In this document: positions 41,401 through 52,800 of the stretch, in pieces
Numbering within the stretch: the stretch's first letter is position 1
Layout: each line of letters opens with the position of its first letter
NCBI GenBank assembly: GCA_963210315.1
Contig: OY723242.1
Location: 434,001 to 498,000 of the forward strand
Source of the DNA: Rhynchopus euleeides
Taxonomy: Eukaryota; Euglenozoa; Diplonemea; Diplonemida; Diplonemidae
DNA length: 64,000 nt
Direction: 5' to 3'
Program-made: the position numbers and the translations under genes
Notes under the pieces: model-generated
What the model was told of the DNA's origin: nothing
The model's database searches: none
Seen by the model: only the letters and a program-made list of their open reading frames with translations

Positions 41401-41876
41401 AGAGCCCGTAGAAGCAAAGGAGAACCTGCTGCGCTCGCCCCACAAAGCAGCCACAGGACGACAGGACCGGCCCCCTCCCCCTCTACAAAGGGTGGCTCCA
41501 TCCTTGTGGCTTCTGTGGACAGAAAAATCGATAACGGGGGTGGGGGAGTGGGGTGCGGGGTGCAGGTGGGCCGCGTGAGCAGTGCGCAGGTCGTGCTGGG
41601 GCTTGGAAATGGGGAACCTGGGAAAAGGAAAATAGGTGAAAAAAAAAGAGGGTCCTTCCCACTAATGAACTACGTAAGAACTACGTAAAAACTACGTAAA
41701 TCGGCCCTTTCAGGGGCACCACCGGCAATCCTTTTTTGTGTCAAACGCACCGTGCTCACGGAAGGCGTTCAGAACTAAAAAGGTTGCAGTGGGAGCAATG
41801 TTTTGTTTACCTACACTCCACGCCCCAACGTGCAGGTGACCAGAAGGTTGCACAAACAAAACAAAAGAAACCTGGC

Positions 41877-42681
41877 TGGTGCCCCTGATTTACCCCTTTT
41901 TCACTACGCACAAACTACGCAATCTGGGGGGGGGGTCTCGCTTTTTGGTCCCCCCCCAGTTTTTTTTGGTCCCCCTTTCTGTGTGGCTACTGAGACAGGA
42001 CTGGAGGCACTGCGCTGACCGAGCAAAAAATTATTGCCAGAACTCACTATACACCGTACGAAAGAACGCACGACATGTGGGGCGGGACTCCAGAAACACC
42101 TGGGCAAGGTTGCCCCATGCCCAGAAACACCTGAGAAGGAAGTGAGTTCCAGGAGCCGCGTAGAACACCCTCGAGATTGTGAATGATGATACGATCACAG
42201 CCTTCAGGGCGATGCGAGGTGCCACCCTGAAGGTGGCCCTTGACATCAAGGAGAGCGTCGGCCGAGGGGTCGACGAAAAGCTGAAGAAGGCGCTACTGGC
42301 ACTGGATCCCGCGGGGTATACGGAGGTCACCGCCACACAGGCAACCTCCGCTGACAACGTCCAGGAGACTTAATGATGCGTTGATGCTTCCACCCGACGA
42401 GCTGAAGCAGGCACCGCGCCAAAGGGCACCCCCAAAGAGACCTGCAAAGACTGCGTCGAAACCCGCACCGAAGGCTGCCAGCGCTGCAGCACCTGAAGAA
42501 CCTGCAGCACCTGCAGCACCTGAAGCGCCTGCACCCTCACTGACCCCGGAACAGCAAGAACTCCTTGAGTTTGGGGTCCCGGCATAGAGACAGAGAATGG
42601 CTGAGTAAATCAAAAAATGAGACCCCCCCCCCCCTTTTCACTACGCACAAACTACGCAATATGGGGTCGTCAGGGGCACCA
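41877..42681 (+). mobile_element. Small TIR element (TGGTGCCCCTGA ends), copy 1
   Basis: 805 bp with 12-bp inverted ends TGGTGCCCCTGA / TCAGGGGCACCA and a 5-bp duplication CTGGC (41872-41876, 42682-42686). The motif tttcactacgcacaaactac occurs near both ends in the same orientation. It holds two open stretches shared with copy 2 (48118-49126): one lacking an ATG (TLKVALDIKESVGRGVDEKL at 42179-42373) and an Ala/Pro-rich one (KRPAKTASKPAPKAASAA) ending at 42587. Origin of these open frames unknown; they may be captured host sequence. Confidence 0.82.
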
Positions 42682-42686
42682 CTGGC

Positions 42687-43259
42687 AATCCTTTTTTTGC
42701 GATTTTTTGAGAAAATCGGGCCGTGTTAAGGCCCTGCTGGCCTCCTCTGGGGTGGACGGGTGCTTCTGGCGCACGCTGTCCTTCGACAAGGGTGGTGAGA
42801 CGCTGCCGGTTGTTCGCCTCCAGCCCACCCTGTCCAGGAGGGAGGCGCTGAGCGCGATGAACCCTGGGTTGGCTTGGGTTGGGTTGTGGGCTGCGTACAG
42901 GAAGGAAATAATTTTGACACCCCAGGCCATTTTTCACTACCCCAGAACTACCTTCAAACTACTTTTTTTTTAAACTATTTTGTAGGGTTCAGCCACACCA
43001 GAAATACAAAATATGCATAGCACTCTGCCTCAAAAAACAGCATGGCGGCATACACGGAGCACACACTGAACCCCACACGGGAGGATGGCATTGACTTCGG
43101 GGCGTTCCGAGCGCCGCCCACGCATCACCCTTCCTTGCAAGCCCGAAGGGGCAGCGGTTGTAGCCCTTCGGGCGTATCGTATCCCGGCCGGAGCCCTTTG
43201 GCAGATCGTGGGTGAGGATGAGCCTCAGTGGGTGCAGCACGCAGCCCACGGGGTGGCTG
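42687..43259. other. Spacer with weak coding-like fragments
   Basis: Plus strand 42720-42905 reads VKALLASSGVDGCFWRTLSF and continues open, and 43041-43220 reads MAAYTEHTLNPTREDGIDFG, then shifts frame. Neither is bounded properly and neither is recognised. They might be relics or exons. Confidence 0.35.
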
Positions 43260-44837
43260 TCATGTTCTCTGCCGCTTGCGTGCAGGTGGGGTGTCTGCTG
43301 CTTCCACAACGGCCCCCACGAGCTCCTGCCTGTTCACACCATGAGTGGGGTCCTCTCGCGTCGCGAGGAGGTGCGCTTCACAATCGGCCTTCAGGGTGGG
43401 GTGCATGTAGCTCAACGCAGCTACATCCTGTTGCGCCGCTGCGATATTCAGTTCGCGGTCGGCCTTCAGAGACAAGTGCACGTATATCAAGGCACATCCG
43501 TTCTGTTGCACCGCTGCGAGACAGAGTTCACGATCGGCCTTCAGGGAGGAGTTGACGTATTTCAAGGCATCACCGTCCTGTTGCACCGCTGCGAGACAGA
43601 TTTCACGATCGGCCTTCAGGGTGGGGTGCACGTATTTCAAGGCATCACCGTCCTGATGCACCGCTGCGAGACAGATTTCACGGTCGGCCTTCAGGGAGGG
43701 GTGCACGTATTTCAAGGCACAGCCGTTCTGTAGCACCGCTGCGAAACAGAATTCACGATCGGCATTCAGTGAGGAGTCGACGGAATCAAAGGCATAACTG
43801 TTCTGTTGCACCGCTGCGAGACAGATTTCACGGTCGGCCTTCAGGGAGGGGTCGACGTGATACAAGGGAGAACCGAAGGCACTACCGTTCTGCTGCATCG
43901 CTGCGAGACAGATTTCACGGTCGGCCTTCAGGGTGGGGTCGACGTGATACAAGGCAGTACCATCCTGTTGCACCGCTGCGAGACAGATTTCACGGTCGGC
44001 CTTCAGGGTGGGGTTCACGTATTCTAAGGCAGCTGCATCCTGTTGCACCGCAATGAGGTTCAGTTCACGGTCGGCTTTCAGGGAGGAGTGCACGTATTCC
44101 AAGGCACAGCCGTTCTGTTGCACCGCTGCGAGACAGAATTCACGGTCGGCCTTCAGGGAGGAGTGCACGCATTGCAAGGCATAACTGTTCTGTTGCACCG
44201 CTGCGAGACAGATTTCACGGTCGGCCTTCAGGGAGGGGTCGACATGACCCAAGGGAGAACCGAAGGCAATACCGTTCTGTTGCACCGCTGCGAGACAGAT
44301 TTCACGATCGGCTTTCAGGGAGGAGTGCACGTATTCCAAGGTATCACCGTTCTGTTGCACCGCTGCGAGACAGATTTCACGGTCGGCTTTCAGGGAGGAG
44401 TCGACGTCTTCAAAGGCAGAACCGTCCTGTTGCACCGCTGCCAAAGCGATATCACGGTCTGCTTTCACGGTACTGTGTGCGAATTGGAGCCGTACAGGGC
44501 GATGCACAAGAGTTTTGATGACGTACGCCTTGTCCGACACCCACAGGGGAACCTCCCACACTTGCTTGCGACCGCTGTGGAGGTCATCCAGGTAGTGCTG
44601 GCACAGCAGGTCAACGTCCACTGTGCACCCGTCTCCGACAGCTGCAACACTGCTCAGAGGCTCGTCGTCACACAAGACCTCGCCCCCCACCGACAGCTGC
44701 AGGTCAGCCACCTCCACACCAACAAAGTTGGGGAACGCCCGCAGTGCAGACTCCTTCACCTTGTCCGGCGTGTCGTCGAGCCCGATGTCGGCAGCATGCT
44801 GGTCACCTGTCCTCCTGTCCGCCAGGAACACCAACAT
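43260..44837 (-). CDS. DUF4116 repeat protein with ubiquitin-like N-terminus, intact
   Basis: 525 residues from MLVFLADRRTGDQHAADIG. Residues 1-78 are a ubiquitin-like module (VKESALRAFP, then GGEVLCDDEPLSSV, then GDGCTVDVDLL). After a linker, 15 repeats of about 25 residues follow with consensus SLKADREICLAAVQQNGxAL-xYVxP (DUF4116), much more uniform than those of the paralogues at 6937-9612 and 46955-53204. Repeats 3 and 8 carry the same four-residue insertion (FGSPL), and repeats 3-5 match 8-10 in order, so a block was duplicated recently. A short tail rich in basic residues ends ARKRQRT, a possible nuclear signal. Upstream, ctgcctttgcacgcag lies about 20 nt before the ATG, a plausible splice-leader acceptor. 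Biochemical role unknown; repeat scaffold likely. Confidence 0.88.
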   Translation of the reverse strand: MLVFLADRRTGDQHAADIGLDDTPDKVKESALRAFPNFVGVEVADLQLSVGGEVLCDDEPLSSVAAVGDGCTVDVDLLCQHYLDDLHSGRKQVWEVPLWVSDKAYVIKTLVHRPVRLQFAHSTVKADRDIALAAVQQDGSAFEDVDSSLKADREICLAAVQQNGDTLEYVHSSLKADREICLAAVQQNGIAFGSPLGHVDPSLKADREICLAAVQQNSYALQCVHSSLKADREFCLAAVQQNGCALEYVHSSLKADRELNLIAVQQDAAALEYVNPTLKADREICLAAVQQDGTALYHVDPTLKADREICLAAMQQNGSAFGSPLYHVDPSLKADREICLAAVQQNSYAFDSVDSSLNADREFCFAAVLQNGCALKYVHPSLKADREICLAAVHQDGDALKYVHPTLKADREICLAAVQQDGDALKYVNSSLKADRELCLAAVQQNGCALIYVHLSLKADRELNIAAAQQDVAALSYMHPTLKADCEAHLLATREDPTHGVNRQELVGAVVEAADTPPARKRQRT

Positions 44838-45589
44838 GTCTCTTCCTCTTCACGCCTGCGTGCAAAGGCAGGTGTCCACACCTGTGGTTGTGGGTGCAGT
44901 GCAGTGTGCAAGCCAGACCTGTCGTGGTCACAACGGCCACCTTATCAACACACGCAACCCCTCCGGTAGGGTCCGCAGGTCAACAGGCCTGGAGAGCAGC
45001 TGACACGGGGAGTGGGGTGCAAGCAGATCCGCCCACAGCCAGGAAGGGGACGGCAGGCAGGGAAGGGGTGGGGCAAGGGGGCGAGGGGGGAAGAGGGGGC
45101 AACCCTTGTGTGCAGACCTCGATCGGCTGGAGCACGCCCAAAACACACCACCCAACACGCCCACATGCAGGCCTTCCTCACACCATGCCCCAACACACCA
45201 CCTCCCCGCAAAGCCCTGCTGCCCCGACAGGCAGAGCTGCTGCCCTGCCACCCTCCCGCTAGCCGCACATGCATACACTGAGGACAGACCCACCCCACCG
45301 TGCAGTGACGTTGGGACACCCTTCTTCTGCAAGGGAGGCACCCTATGGGAGCAGCCCCGACCCCCCACCCCCACCCCCCAGTCCACTGGCGCATGCTGCG
45401 ACGACAACAAGACCCACACACCGCGCACAGTGGACAGAGGAATCCACACCGCAGGCCAACCCACAACACCTTCAAAACGTGAGCAGCGCACACCCGGGTA
45501 TGCTCGTTGTCTCGTGGCGGCTCCATCGAGCAAACTCTGCTGCTGCCCCCGAGCTTCGGGAATATAACGCACCACACACCAACCAAACG
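44838..45589. other. Intergenic, no gene recognised
   Basis: Separates the divergently transcribed DUF4116 gene and the small gene at 45590; GC-rich with C-runs. Nothing convincing on either strand. Confidence 0.5.
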
Positions 45590-45982
45590 ATGGCGACAGT
45601 GGGCCCAGGGAGCCAAAATTCGTGGAGTATCGGTGCCGTGCTGTACACGGGGCTGAACCCAGGCCTGTTTCTCTGTGGGGGGTGCGGGTGGAAGTACGAC
45701 CCGGCTGACCCCCCGGAGGACGTGGAGGTGGACGTGTCCGCATCCCCCTCGGGTGTGCGAGCGGCGATGCGCGAGTTCGGGGGGCTGGGTTCACACTGCG
45801 AATTGGTGCAGCGGCCGGAGGAGTTCCCATCTGGGAAGGTCAACCTCGAAGTGCTCATGGCAGAACCAGGCAAGACGGCTGTGCTGGGTATGGTGGACAA
45901 CCCGGCGACGTTCCAGTCACATGTGAAGGGTTCGATACCAAAGCCAGGTCCTGTGTCGCGCCTGCCTGTGCGAGGATGGTGA
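45590..45982 (+). CDS. Hypothetical 130-aa protein
   Basis: Begins MATVGPGSQNSWSIGAV and ends VSRLPVRGW. A CGGCGWKYD motif lies near residue 29, in context C-x-x-C-G, and DPADPPEDVEVDVSASPSGV follows. The middle (LGMVDNPATFQSHVKGS) has balanced composition unlike the low-complexity shadows around it. No signal peptide or membrane segment. I do not recognise the family. It is one of the few plus-strand candidates, so if genuine it may belong to another transcription unit. The open frame extends upstream to 45269, but that part is Pro/His-rich noise. A B-box-like gggttcgatacc near its 3' end does not fold as a tRNA. Confidence 0.5.
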   Translation: MATVGPGSQNSWSIGAVLYTGLNPGLFLCGGCGWKYDPADPPEDVEVDVSASPSGVRAAMREFGGLGSHCELVQRPEEFPSGKVNLEVLMAEPGKTAVLGMVDNPATFQSHVKGSIPKPGPVSRLPVRGW

Positions 45983-46954
45983 GCCAGCGTACAGAGGGTG
46001 AATCGTCTCGTACTGGATTGCAGGCCGGTGAACGAGGCGATGACGAGCCACACAAGCTCTCCTTGCCATCCCGAATCTCCGAAGGAGCTTCAACTCGTTG
46101 ACGAACAAAGGGTGGCAGAGAGTGTGTAAGAGAGTAAGTGACAGTGAGGGAGTGAGTGAGTGGCTGGCTGACTGACCGAAAACGGTGCTATCCTGGGCGA
46201 GTGTGGGCGAGTTATGGGCGAAGGTGGGCGAACGTGGGCGAGTGTGGGCGAGTTGTGGGCGAGGGTGGGCGAATGTGGGCGAGTTGTGGGCGAGCGTGGG
46301 CGAGTCTGGGCGAGTGTGGGCGAACGTGGGCGAGTGGTGGTCGAGGGTGGGCGAGTGTGGGCGACCCTGGGCGATTTAGTGGAGGCGAGGTGGATTAGGT
46401 CAATTAGAGTCTAATTAGGGTGTTATTGAGAGCATTTCGAGGTGAGATTACACCCAAGAGAACGCCCAGACCACGCGTTACAGGCGCGAGCCGGGGGAGA
46501 GGGGCGATATGCCGAAGCGGGCAGTGTCTGAGAGCTCCGTCAGCAGCAGCAGCACCCTGCCAAGGTCCGGCAAGTGAGGAACCCAAAGCCTGCACAGAAG
46601 GTATCTGTGAAAATCAGACGCTCCATAGTCACATTACAGCGCACGTTCGGATGAAACATTGTGGAGAGGTTGTGGTGACAGACACGCACACGACCTGTGC
46701 GGAGGTGAGATGTGGCTCTTCTCGCAGCAGGCACCGTACGTAAACACTGCCTGCTGCGGGTACTGCTGCTCCTTTGTGTTCGAGTCCCTTCATTGCATGA
46801 GGTTACAAACATAAACATGCACCGAAGCCACCGCTGCGAGCCACAGCCCTGTGCCAAGCAGGAGATCGAAGTCTAAGACGATGCGAGTAGCAGAACCACT
46901 CTCTGCGCTGCACGCCAAGCCCCAGCTTCCCAGCCGCAGCGATGGTGATGCAGC
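45983..46954. other. Intergenic with minisatellite
   Basis: Apart from the GTGGGCGAGT array at 46195-46376 nothing is recognised. Confidence 0.5.
46195..46376 (+). repeat. Minisatellite, units of gtgggcgagt
   Basis: About 16-18 units of 9-12 bp (gtgggcgagtt, gtgggcgaat, gtgggcgagg). Reads as repetitive WASVGE peptides in all three plus frames, which is not evidence of coding. Confidence 0.9.
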
Positions 46955-47395
46955 TCATGGAAAGGCGGCAGCAACGACGTCGCTGTCGCGGCGCAGCGGG
47001 GCAGAAGCGTGGATGAAGGCGTCTGGGTGGGCACGCACAGCCGCCAGCACCACCTCCTTGTCGCAGCACAGCGCTGTGGGGGCGTACCTCAGGGCACGTC
47101 CCTCCTGGCGCACAGCCGCCAGCACCACCTCACGCTTCCGCAGTGTGTGTTCCGCGAAGCGCAGGGCAACGCCACAACTCGTCACGGCTGCGAGGACCAC
47201 CTCCTCGTCACCACAGAACACAAGATCGGCGAACTGCAGAGCCTCGCCGTGTGCACGAGCCGCTTGAAGCACATATTGATTTTGTTTATAGACTGACTCA
47301 TCCAGAGGATCCAGGGAGCCCAGCGCAATTGCCAGACCCCCCAGACGGCCAGAAGACGCCGGTCTTCGCCGGGGCGGACCCAGCTAAAAGCTAAC

Positions 47396-47503
47396 GGGGG
47401 TCTTCGCTACGGGGTGGTCGTCAGTGCATTTTGGTGCATTTCCTGTTGAATTGGCTGAAAAATGACGAAGATTGTCGAAGTTTGTCGACCAGCGAAGACC
47501 CCC
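47396..47503. mobile_element. 108-bp MITE, copy 2 (TSD AAC)
   Basis: Same length and 13-bp ends as 13846-13953, in inverted orientation, flanked by AAC at 47393-47395 and 47504-47506. Confidence 0.93.
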
Positions 47504-47954
47504 AACAGCAAGAACAGCAATAGAAAGGGAGAGCGTGCTCCTATCTCTGTGGGCTGGCGGGAAAAGGCTAAAAGGTAGAAAGGAAGGAAGCAATGTGCAA
47601 CAAAATACGATTAATGCACTCGTTTGTTACTGGGGGGGGGCAATTAATCGTAAGTAGTCGAATAATCGTAAGGGGGCGATTAATTGTACAACATTTTCTG
47701 GGCCATTTATACGTAAATTTGTTTTGAATAATCGTAGGGGTTACGATTATTCACTTTTGGCCAAATTTCTGACTTTTCCTCAGAAGATCAAGCAACAGGA
47801 ACAGCAGGGATCCCACTCAGGCTGAACTGGAGAATCGGTCGTCATAGACCAGTGATTGAGTCACCCCACATGTCGGAGCACACATGCCCCGAGTTTAATG
47901 GGTGGAAGAGAGTATGGTTTGAGGCCCCCCCGCCCCCAGGTTCCCTGCCAGTGA

Positions 47955-49660
47955 CACGGTGGGATCTTGTAAATTTTACATGTATAACTACAAGTATATA
48001 CATGTATTATACATGTATAATACTTGCATGTCAACTATTATACATGTATAATACATGTATATGCCTGAAATATACATGTAAAATACATGTATATCAAGTA
48101 AAAATACAAGTATAATTTGGTGCCCCTGATTTACCCCTTTTTCACTACGCACAAACTACGCAATCTGGGGGGGGGGTCTCGCTTTTTGGTCCCCCCCCAG
48201 TTTTTTTTGGTCCCCCTTTCTGTGTGGCTACTGAGACAGGACTGGAGGCACTGCGCTGACCGAGCAAAAAATTATTGCCAGAACTCACTATACACCGTAC
48301 GAAAGAACGCACGACATGTGGGGCGGGACTCCAGAAACACCTGGGCAAGGTTGCCCCATGCCCAGAAACACCTGAGAAGGAAGTGAGTTCCAGGAGCCGC
48401 GTAGAACACCCTCGAGATTGTGAATGATGATACGATCACAGCCTTCAGGGCGCTGCGAGGTGCCACCCTGAAGGTGGCCCTTGACATCAAGGAGAGCGTC
48501 GGCCGAGGGGTCGACGAAAAGCTGAAGAAGGCGCTACTGGCACTGGATCCCGCGGGGTATACGGAGGTCACCGCCACACAGGCAACCTCCGCTGACAACG
48601 TCCAGGAGACGTTATCCGAGGGGATCACAACGGCACTAGAGATCTGTGTCACGGGATCCAGGCGCCCACTCTCCCTCGACGGTCTGGGGATTGTTGTTGG
48701 GTATGGTGTCGTTTCCTGCAGCTGCAAAAAAGCGTAGCAACTGTGCTTCCTTCTTCCTTAATGATGCATTGACGCTTCCACCCGGAGGAGCTGAAGCAGG
48801 CACCGCTTAATGATGCGTTGATGCTTCCACCCGACGAGCTGAAGCAGGCACCGCGCCAAAGGGCACCCCCAAAGAGACCTGCAAAGACTGCGTCGAAACC
48901 CGCACCGAAGGCTGCCAGCGCTGCAGCACCTGAAGAACCTGCAGCACCTGCAGCACCTGCAGCACCTGAAGCGCCTGCACCCTCACTGACCCCGGAACAG
49001 CAAGAACTCCTTGAGTTTGGGGTCCCGGCATAGAGACAGAGAATGGCTGAGTAAATCAAAAAATGAGACCCCCCCCCCCTTTTCACTACGCACAAACTAC
49101 GCAATATGGGGTCGTCAGGGGCACCAATAATACTTGCATGTCAACTATTATACTTGTATTTTTACTTGATATACATGTATTTTTGCATGTATATTTCAGG
49201 CATTTACATGTATTTTACATGTATAATACTTGTCATGCAAGTATTATACATGTAAAATACTTGCATGCAAGTAAAATACATGTATAATACTTGCATGACA
49301 AGTAAAATACTTGCATGCAAGTAAAATACATGTATTTTACTTGCATGCAAGTATTTTACTTGTCATGCAAGTATTTTACATGTATAATACTTGCATGACA
49401 AGTATTATACATGTAAAATACATGTAAATGCCTGAAATATACATGTAAAATACATGTATATCAAGTAAAAATACAAGTATAATAGTTGACATGCAAGTAT
49501 TATACTTGTATTTTTACTTGATATACATGTATTTTACATGTATATTTCAGGCATATACATGTATTATACATGTATAATAGTTGACATGCAAGTATTATAC
49601 ATGTATAATACATGTATATACTTGTAGTTATACATGTAAAATTTACAAGATCCCACCGTG
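47955..49660. mobile_element. AT-rich foldback element of atacatgtat-type palindromes
   Basis: Ends CACGGTGGGATCTTGTAAAT and the exact complement are inverted over about 160 bp on each side (47955-48116, and 49500-49660). The body is a chain of tacatgtata, acttgcatg and catgcaagt words. Flanked by GA on both sides, so the target duplication is at most weakly defined. It is split by the element at 48118-49126. Confidence 0.8.
48118..49126 (+). mobile_element. Small TIR element (TGGTGCCCCTGA ends), copy 2
   Basis: Same ends as 41877-42681; about 1,009 bp because it keeps some 200 bp missing in copy 1 and has a 46-bp tandem duplication (ttaatgatgcattgacgctt...). Flanked by ATAAT (48112-48116 and 49127-49131) with one extra T at left. 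Open stretches correspond to those in copy 1: 48420-48737 (no ATG, entered after a TAG) and 48821-49033 (MLPPDELKQAPRQRAPPKRP, Ala/Pro-rich, 70 aa). Confidence 0.82.
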
Positions 49661-49762
49661 GAGGTGAGCCTGGGGGGGGGGGGGGGGGGGCACCAAAATT
49701 CTGGGGTGGCCCATACGCAACCTCAGGAAGATGGACACAGTCCAGAAACTGTACCCCACAAG

Positions 49763-49812
49763 GAACAGATGTCCACTACCGTGGCCTCCGGCGGCTGGGG
49801 GGCTCCGCCCTG
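49763..49812 (-). repeat. Dispersed ~60-bp repeat, copy 4 (inverted)
   Basis: gaacagatgtccactaccgt then ggcctccggcggctgggggg: complement of the units at 19059-19118. Confidence 0.8.
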
Positions 49813-52800
49813 TGGACTCTCTTTGCATTCTCTGTACCACCTCGAAGGGTGCACCCGAGCCAAGCACCCAAGCATGGGAACTAGGCTGGAAACTGATACA
49901 GTCATTGAAATAGATCGGGACAGCCAGGGCTCCCAGTCACCGTCATACGAAGGGACTATGCGAACTGGAGACGGCGCAAGAGCAGGTGCAGCTGTGCTGT
50001 ATTCTTGAGGGCTCCCGCTACGTCAAAAACCACGCCCTCATCCAAACGTAAGGACTGAGCCAAGGCGTCAATCCCTTCGGACCTCGTCAGCGCCCCAGGA
50101 ACACAGGCCCCGTCATCGGTATTCGACGCGTGCCCCGCGCACGCCAGCCAACGACGCTCTGGTGCTGGGGATGGGGTCGAGGGGGTGGTGTGGCAGGCAG
50201 GGAAGTGCACGGGACCAGAAAAACCATTCGACGGTCGAGCGCGCACTGGGTGTGGAGGGTCCCTAAAAAACGGGTAACCCACAGGGTCCGACATCGGGTG
50301 TCGGACCCCACCGTGTGCCCATCTGGATGACTCAAGCGCCTCACACCGGGTCCCTCCCCTCCTGGTGGCCCACCGGGGTGCTATGGCCAGTTTCCACCGG
50401 TGCTGTTGCTGTGTGCACGGAATGCCGGTGAGACAGGCCGAGAATGCGACCCACACCCACCCCCACCCCACCAATTGACATTCTGAACAGCAAAACGGGT
50501 AAATTTTTGCCAAAAGTGAATAATCGTAACCCCTACGATTATTCACCACCGTTGAAAATTTGTAAATTTTGGGACACCCGATTTATACAGACCGCGTCGC
50601 TAAATAATCGTAGGGGTTACAATTATTTGACCCCCCCCAGTAACACCGCGCCGGTCGCATAATGCTGCGGTCGGATGAACGATTGACTGATCAACTCCAA
50701 CCCAGTGGGCGTAAAAAGGAGAAGACGGGAACAACGGCTGGTCTAAACAGGACGAACGGACACTCACCACCACAGGGTATTCCAGAGGCGTTCCTGGTCG
50801 CGGCTCGACTGGTCGAACAACAGGTGACGGGCAAAAGATCGTGGTGAAAAAGAACTAAAAGTAGGAAGGCGAAGGAAGGCAAAGCCGGGGGATCCACGTG
50901 TGCGTTGAACTTGTCCCACGTGCGCGTGTGCGGTAAACTTGTCCCACGCGCCCCGGTGAAAAACACGTAACACGGTTGCCGCCCACAGTTTCTTCTGGCC
51001 ATGCGGCGCGCTTCATGAGCGCCGCGTGCAGCCTGACTGGTCTTAGCGGCCTAAGCGAAACACCGGGTCTCCAGAGGGATACATCCAGCCTACACGCAAT
51101 GCGCTACCTTAAGCCAAAGCGTGCAGCGTAGCTTACCTCAACGGTCTGTTCGCAAAGGCCCCCAGGGTTCACCACGTGGAGGTGCCAGCCGTAGTCGCCA
51201 GGTCCGCTCCCCTGACGACCCATCACCCCCGAGCCGCTTGAAGCACAACCGACCTGTCGCTTCGCAGTGAAGGGTCAGCGTACTGCAGCGCCCTCCCGTC
51301 CTGCAACACGGCCGCCAGTTGAAGCTCCTTGTCACGGCACAGTGAAGCACTGGCGTAGCGAAGAGCGCACCCGCACTTGCGTACGGCTGCAAGCATGAAG
51401 TCTCTGTTGCTGAGGAATGAAGGGTCGGCGTAGTAAAGAGCATGCCCGTTAGTGTGTGCTGCGAGCACCACCTCCTCGTCCTTCCGGAATGTCACGTCAG
51501 CATGTTGCAGTGCAGACACCACTGAAGACTTCACAGCAGCAAGCACGACCTCACGATCCTTGCGCAGGTTGGATGAAGCGTACTGCAAAGCATTGCCATT
51601 CTTCCGCACGGCTGTGAGGACCACATCTCTGTTGCTGCGGATGGACAGGTAACAGAACTCCAAGGACATCGGGTCCTGTGCCACCGCAGCAAGCGGCACC
51701 TCCCTGTCGCTGGACACATTAGTTGGGTTTGAACCGAACGAGGTCCGACCCCGGCCCGTCGGCCACAGGTCCGAGCTAGCCTGTCGAGCAGGCTATCCAG
51801 CGTCCGTCCGGCATGCGTGTGTGGGGGTGGGGAAGGGAAAAGACACACGGGACACGCTGCACCTCCCTGTCGCTGGACACAGAGGGGTCGGCGTACTCCA
51901 AGGCACATCCCTGCAGCTTGACACACTGCAGCACGAAGTCTCTGTTGGTGCGCAGCGAGGTGTCTGCTTCTCTGAGTACCTCTGGGTCACGCCGCACACC
52001 TGCCAGCACCACCTCCTCGTCCTTCTTCAGGTGTGAGGGTGCACAGCGCAGTGCACCAGGGTGACCCCACGGGAATCTGATGTGCATCGCAGCGAGCACC
52101 ACCTCCCTGTCGCCCTGCAGGGAAGGGTCAGCGTGTTGCAGAGCACTGGGGTCGGTCTCGACTGCTGCAAGGATGAGGTCTCGGTCTTGGTGCAACGATG
52201 AGGATGTCTCCTCCTTGACGTGCTTCAACGCCTCGCCGTGCCACAGGATAGCCTCGCGTTGGAACTCTGTGTCGTGGCGCAGTCTCGGAGATGCTTGTTG
52301 GAAGTTGTTACTCCACCGACGCACGGCAGTCAGCATGACCTCCCTGTCGTCACGCAGTGCCTCAGAAATAGACTCAGCATCAAACATCACATCTGTCCAC
52401 ATGACACGGAGAACAAACTCCTTGTCGTTGCGCAGTGCAGCACCTGCGTATTGGATACCACTTGCCGCTATGGCCTGCCTGTCGTTGCGGAGGGACTCAC
52501 AGGCGTGCTTGAGTGCAAAATAGTCGACTTGGACGGCAGCCATGACGACCTCCCTGTCGGCTTGCAGCGATGCATCGACGTACTCGAATGAAAAAGGAGA
52601 GCGCTGCACAAGAGTGAGGACGAAGGGTTTGTTGCGTGAGCAGTGCAGGTGATGCAAACTCGAGAGAGCCCGAAACCGCAGAAGCCATCACCAACACATC
52701 CTCATCCGCACGAAGGTTCTCGGAGGCGTGCTGAAGTACGTCAGGATCACTGCAAACCGCTGCGGTGACGATGTGTTTGTCATTGCGGAATGAGTCATCG

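Larger units (their letters stand above)
47630..50640. mobile_element. TIR element (CTGGGGGGGG ends) with TA duplication
   Basis: Left end TA-CTGGGGGGGGG-CAATTAATCGTAA, right end inverted at 50600-50640 (TTACAATTATTTGACCCCCC...CAG-TA). Further inverted blocks (gtgaataatcgta..cctacgattattcac) occur at 47730-47760 and 50515-50545. The remaining interior is filled by the next nested element and by unrecognised sequence. Confidence 0.75.
47274..51229. mobile_element. 3.96-kb insertion in DUF4116 gene, 18-bp target duplication
   Basis: The coding sequence is interrupted between two copies of cgagccgcttgaagcaca (47256-47273 and 51230-51247). The paralogue shows the unoccupied site at 7241-7258. 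The long duplication suggests target-primed (LINE/SINE-type) insertion, although no RT is inside. The right end (gggttcaccacgtggaggtgcc, 51168-51189) resembles the right end of the insert at 8215-8236 (gggttcgccacgtggaggcg). Much of the interior consists of later insertions. Confidence 0.85.

Noticed and set aside
45930..45975. Possible tRNA (gggttcgatacc)
   Set aside because: Lies inside the small ORF and lacks acceptor and D-arm pairing.
46195..46398. Plus-strand frames reading WASVGE repeats
   Set aside because: Translation of a minisatellite in all three frames.
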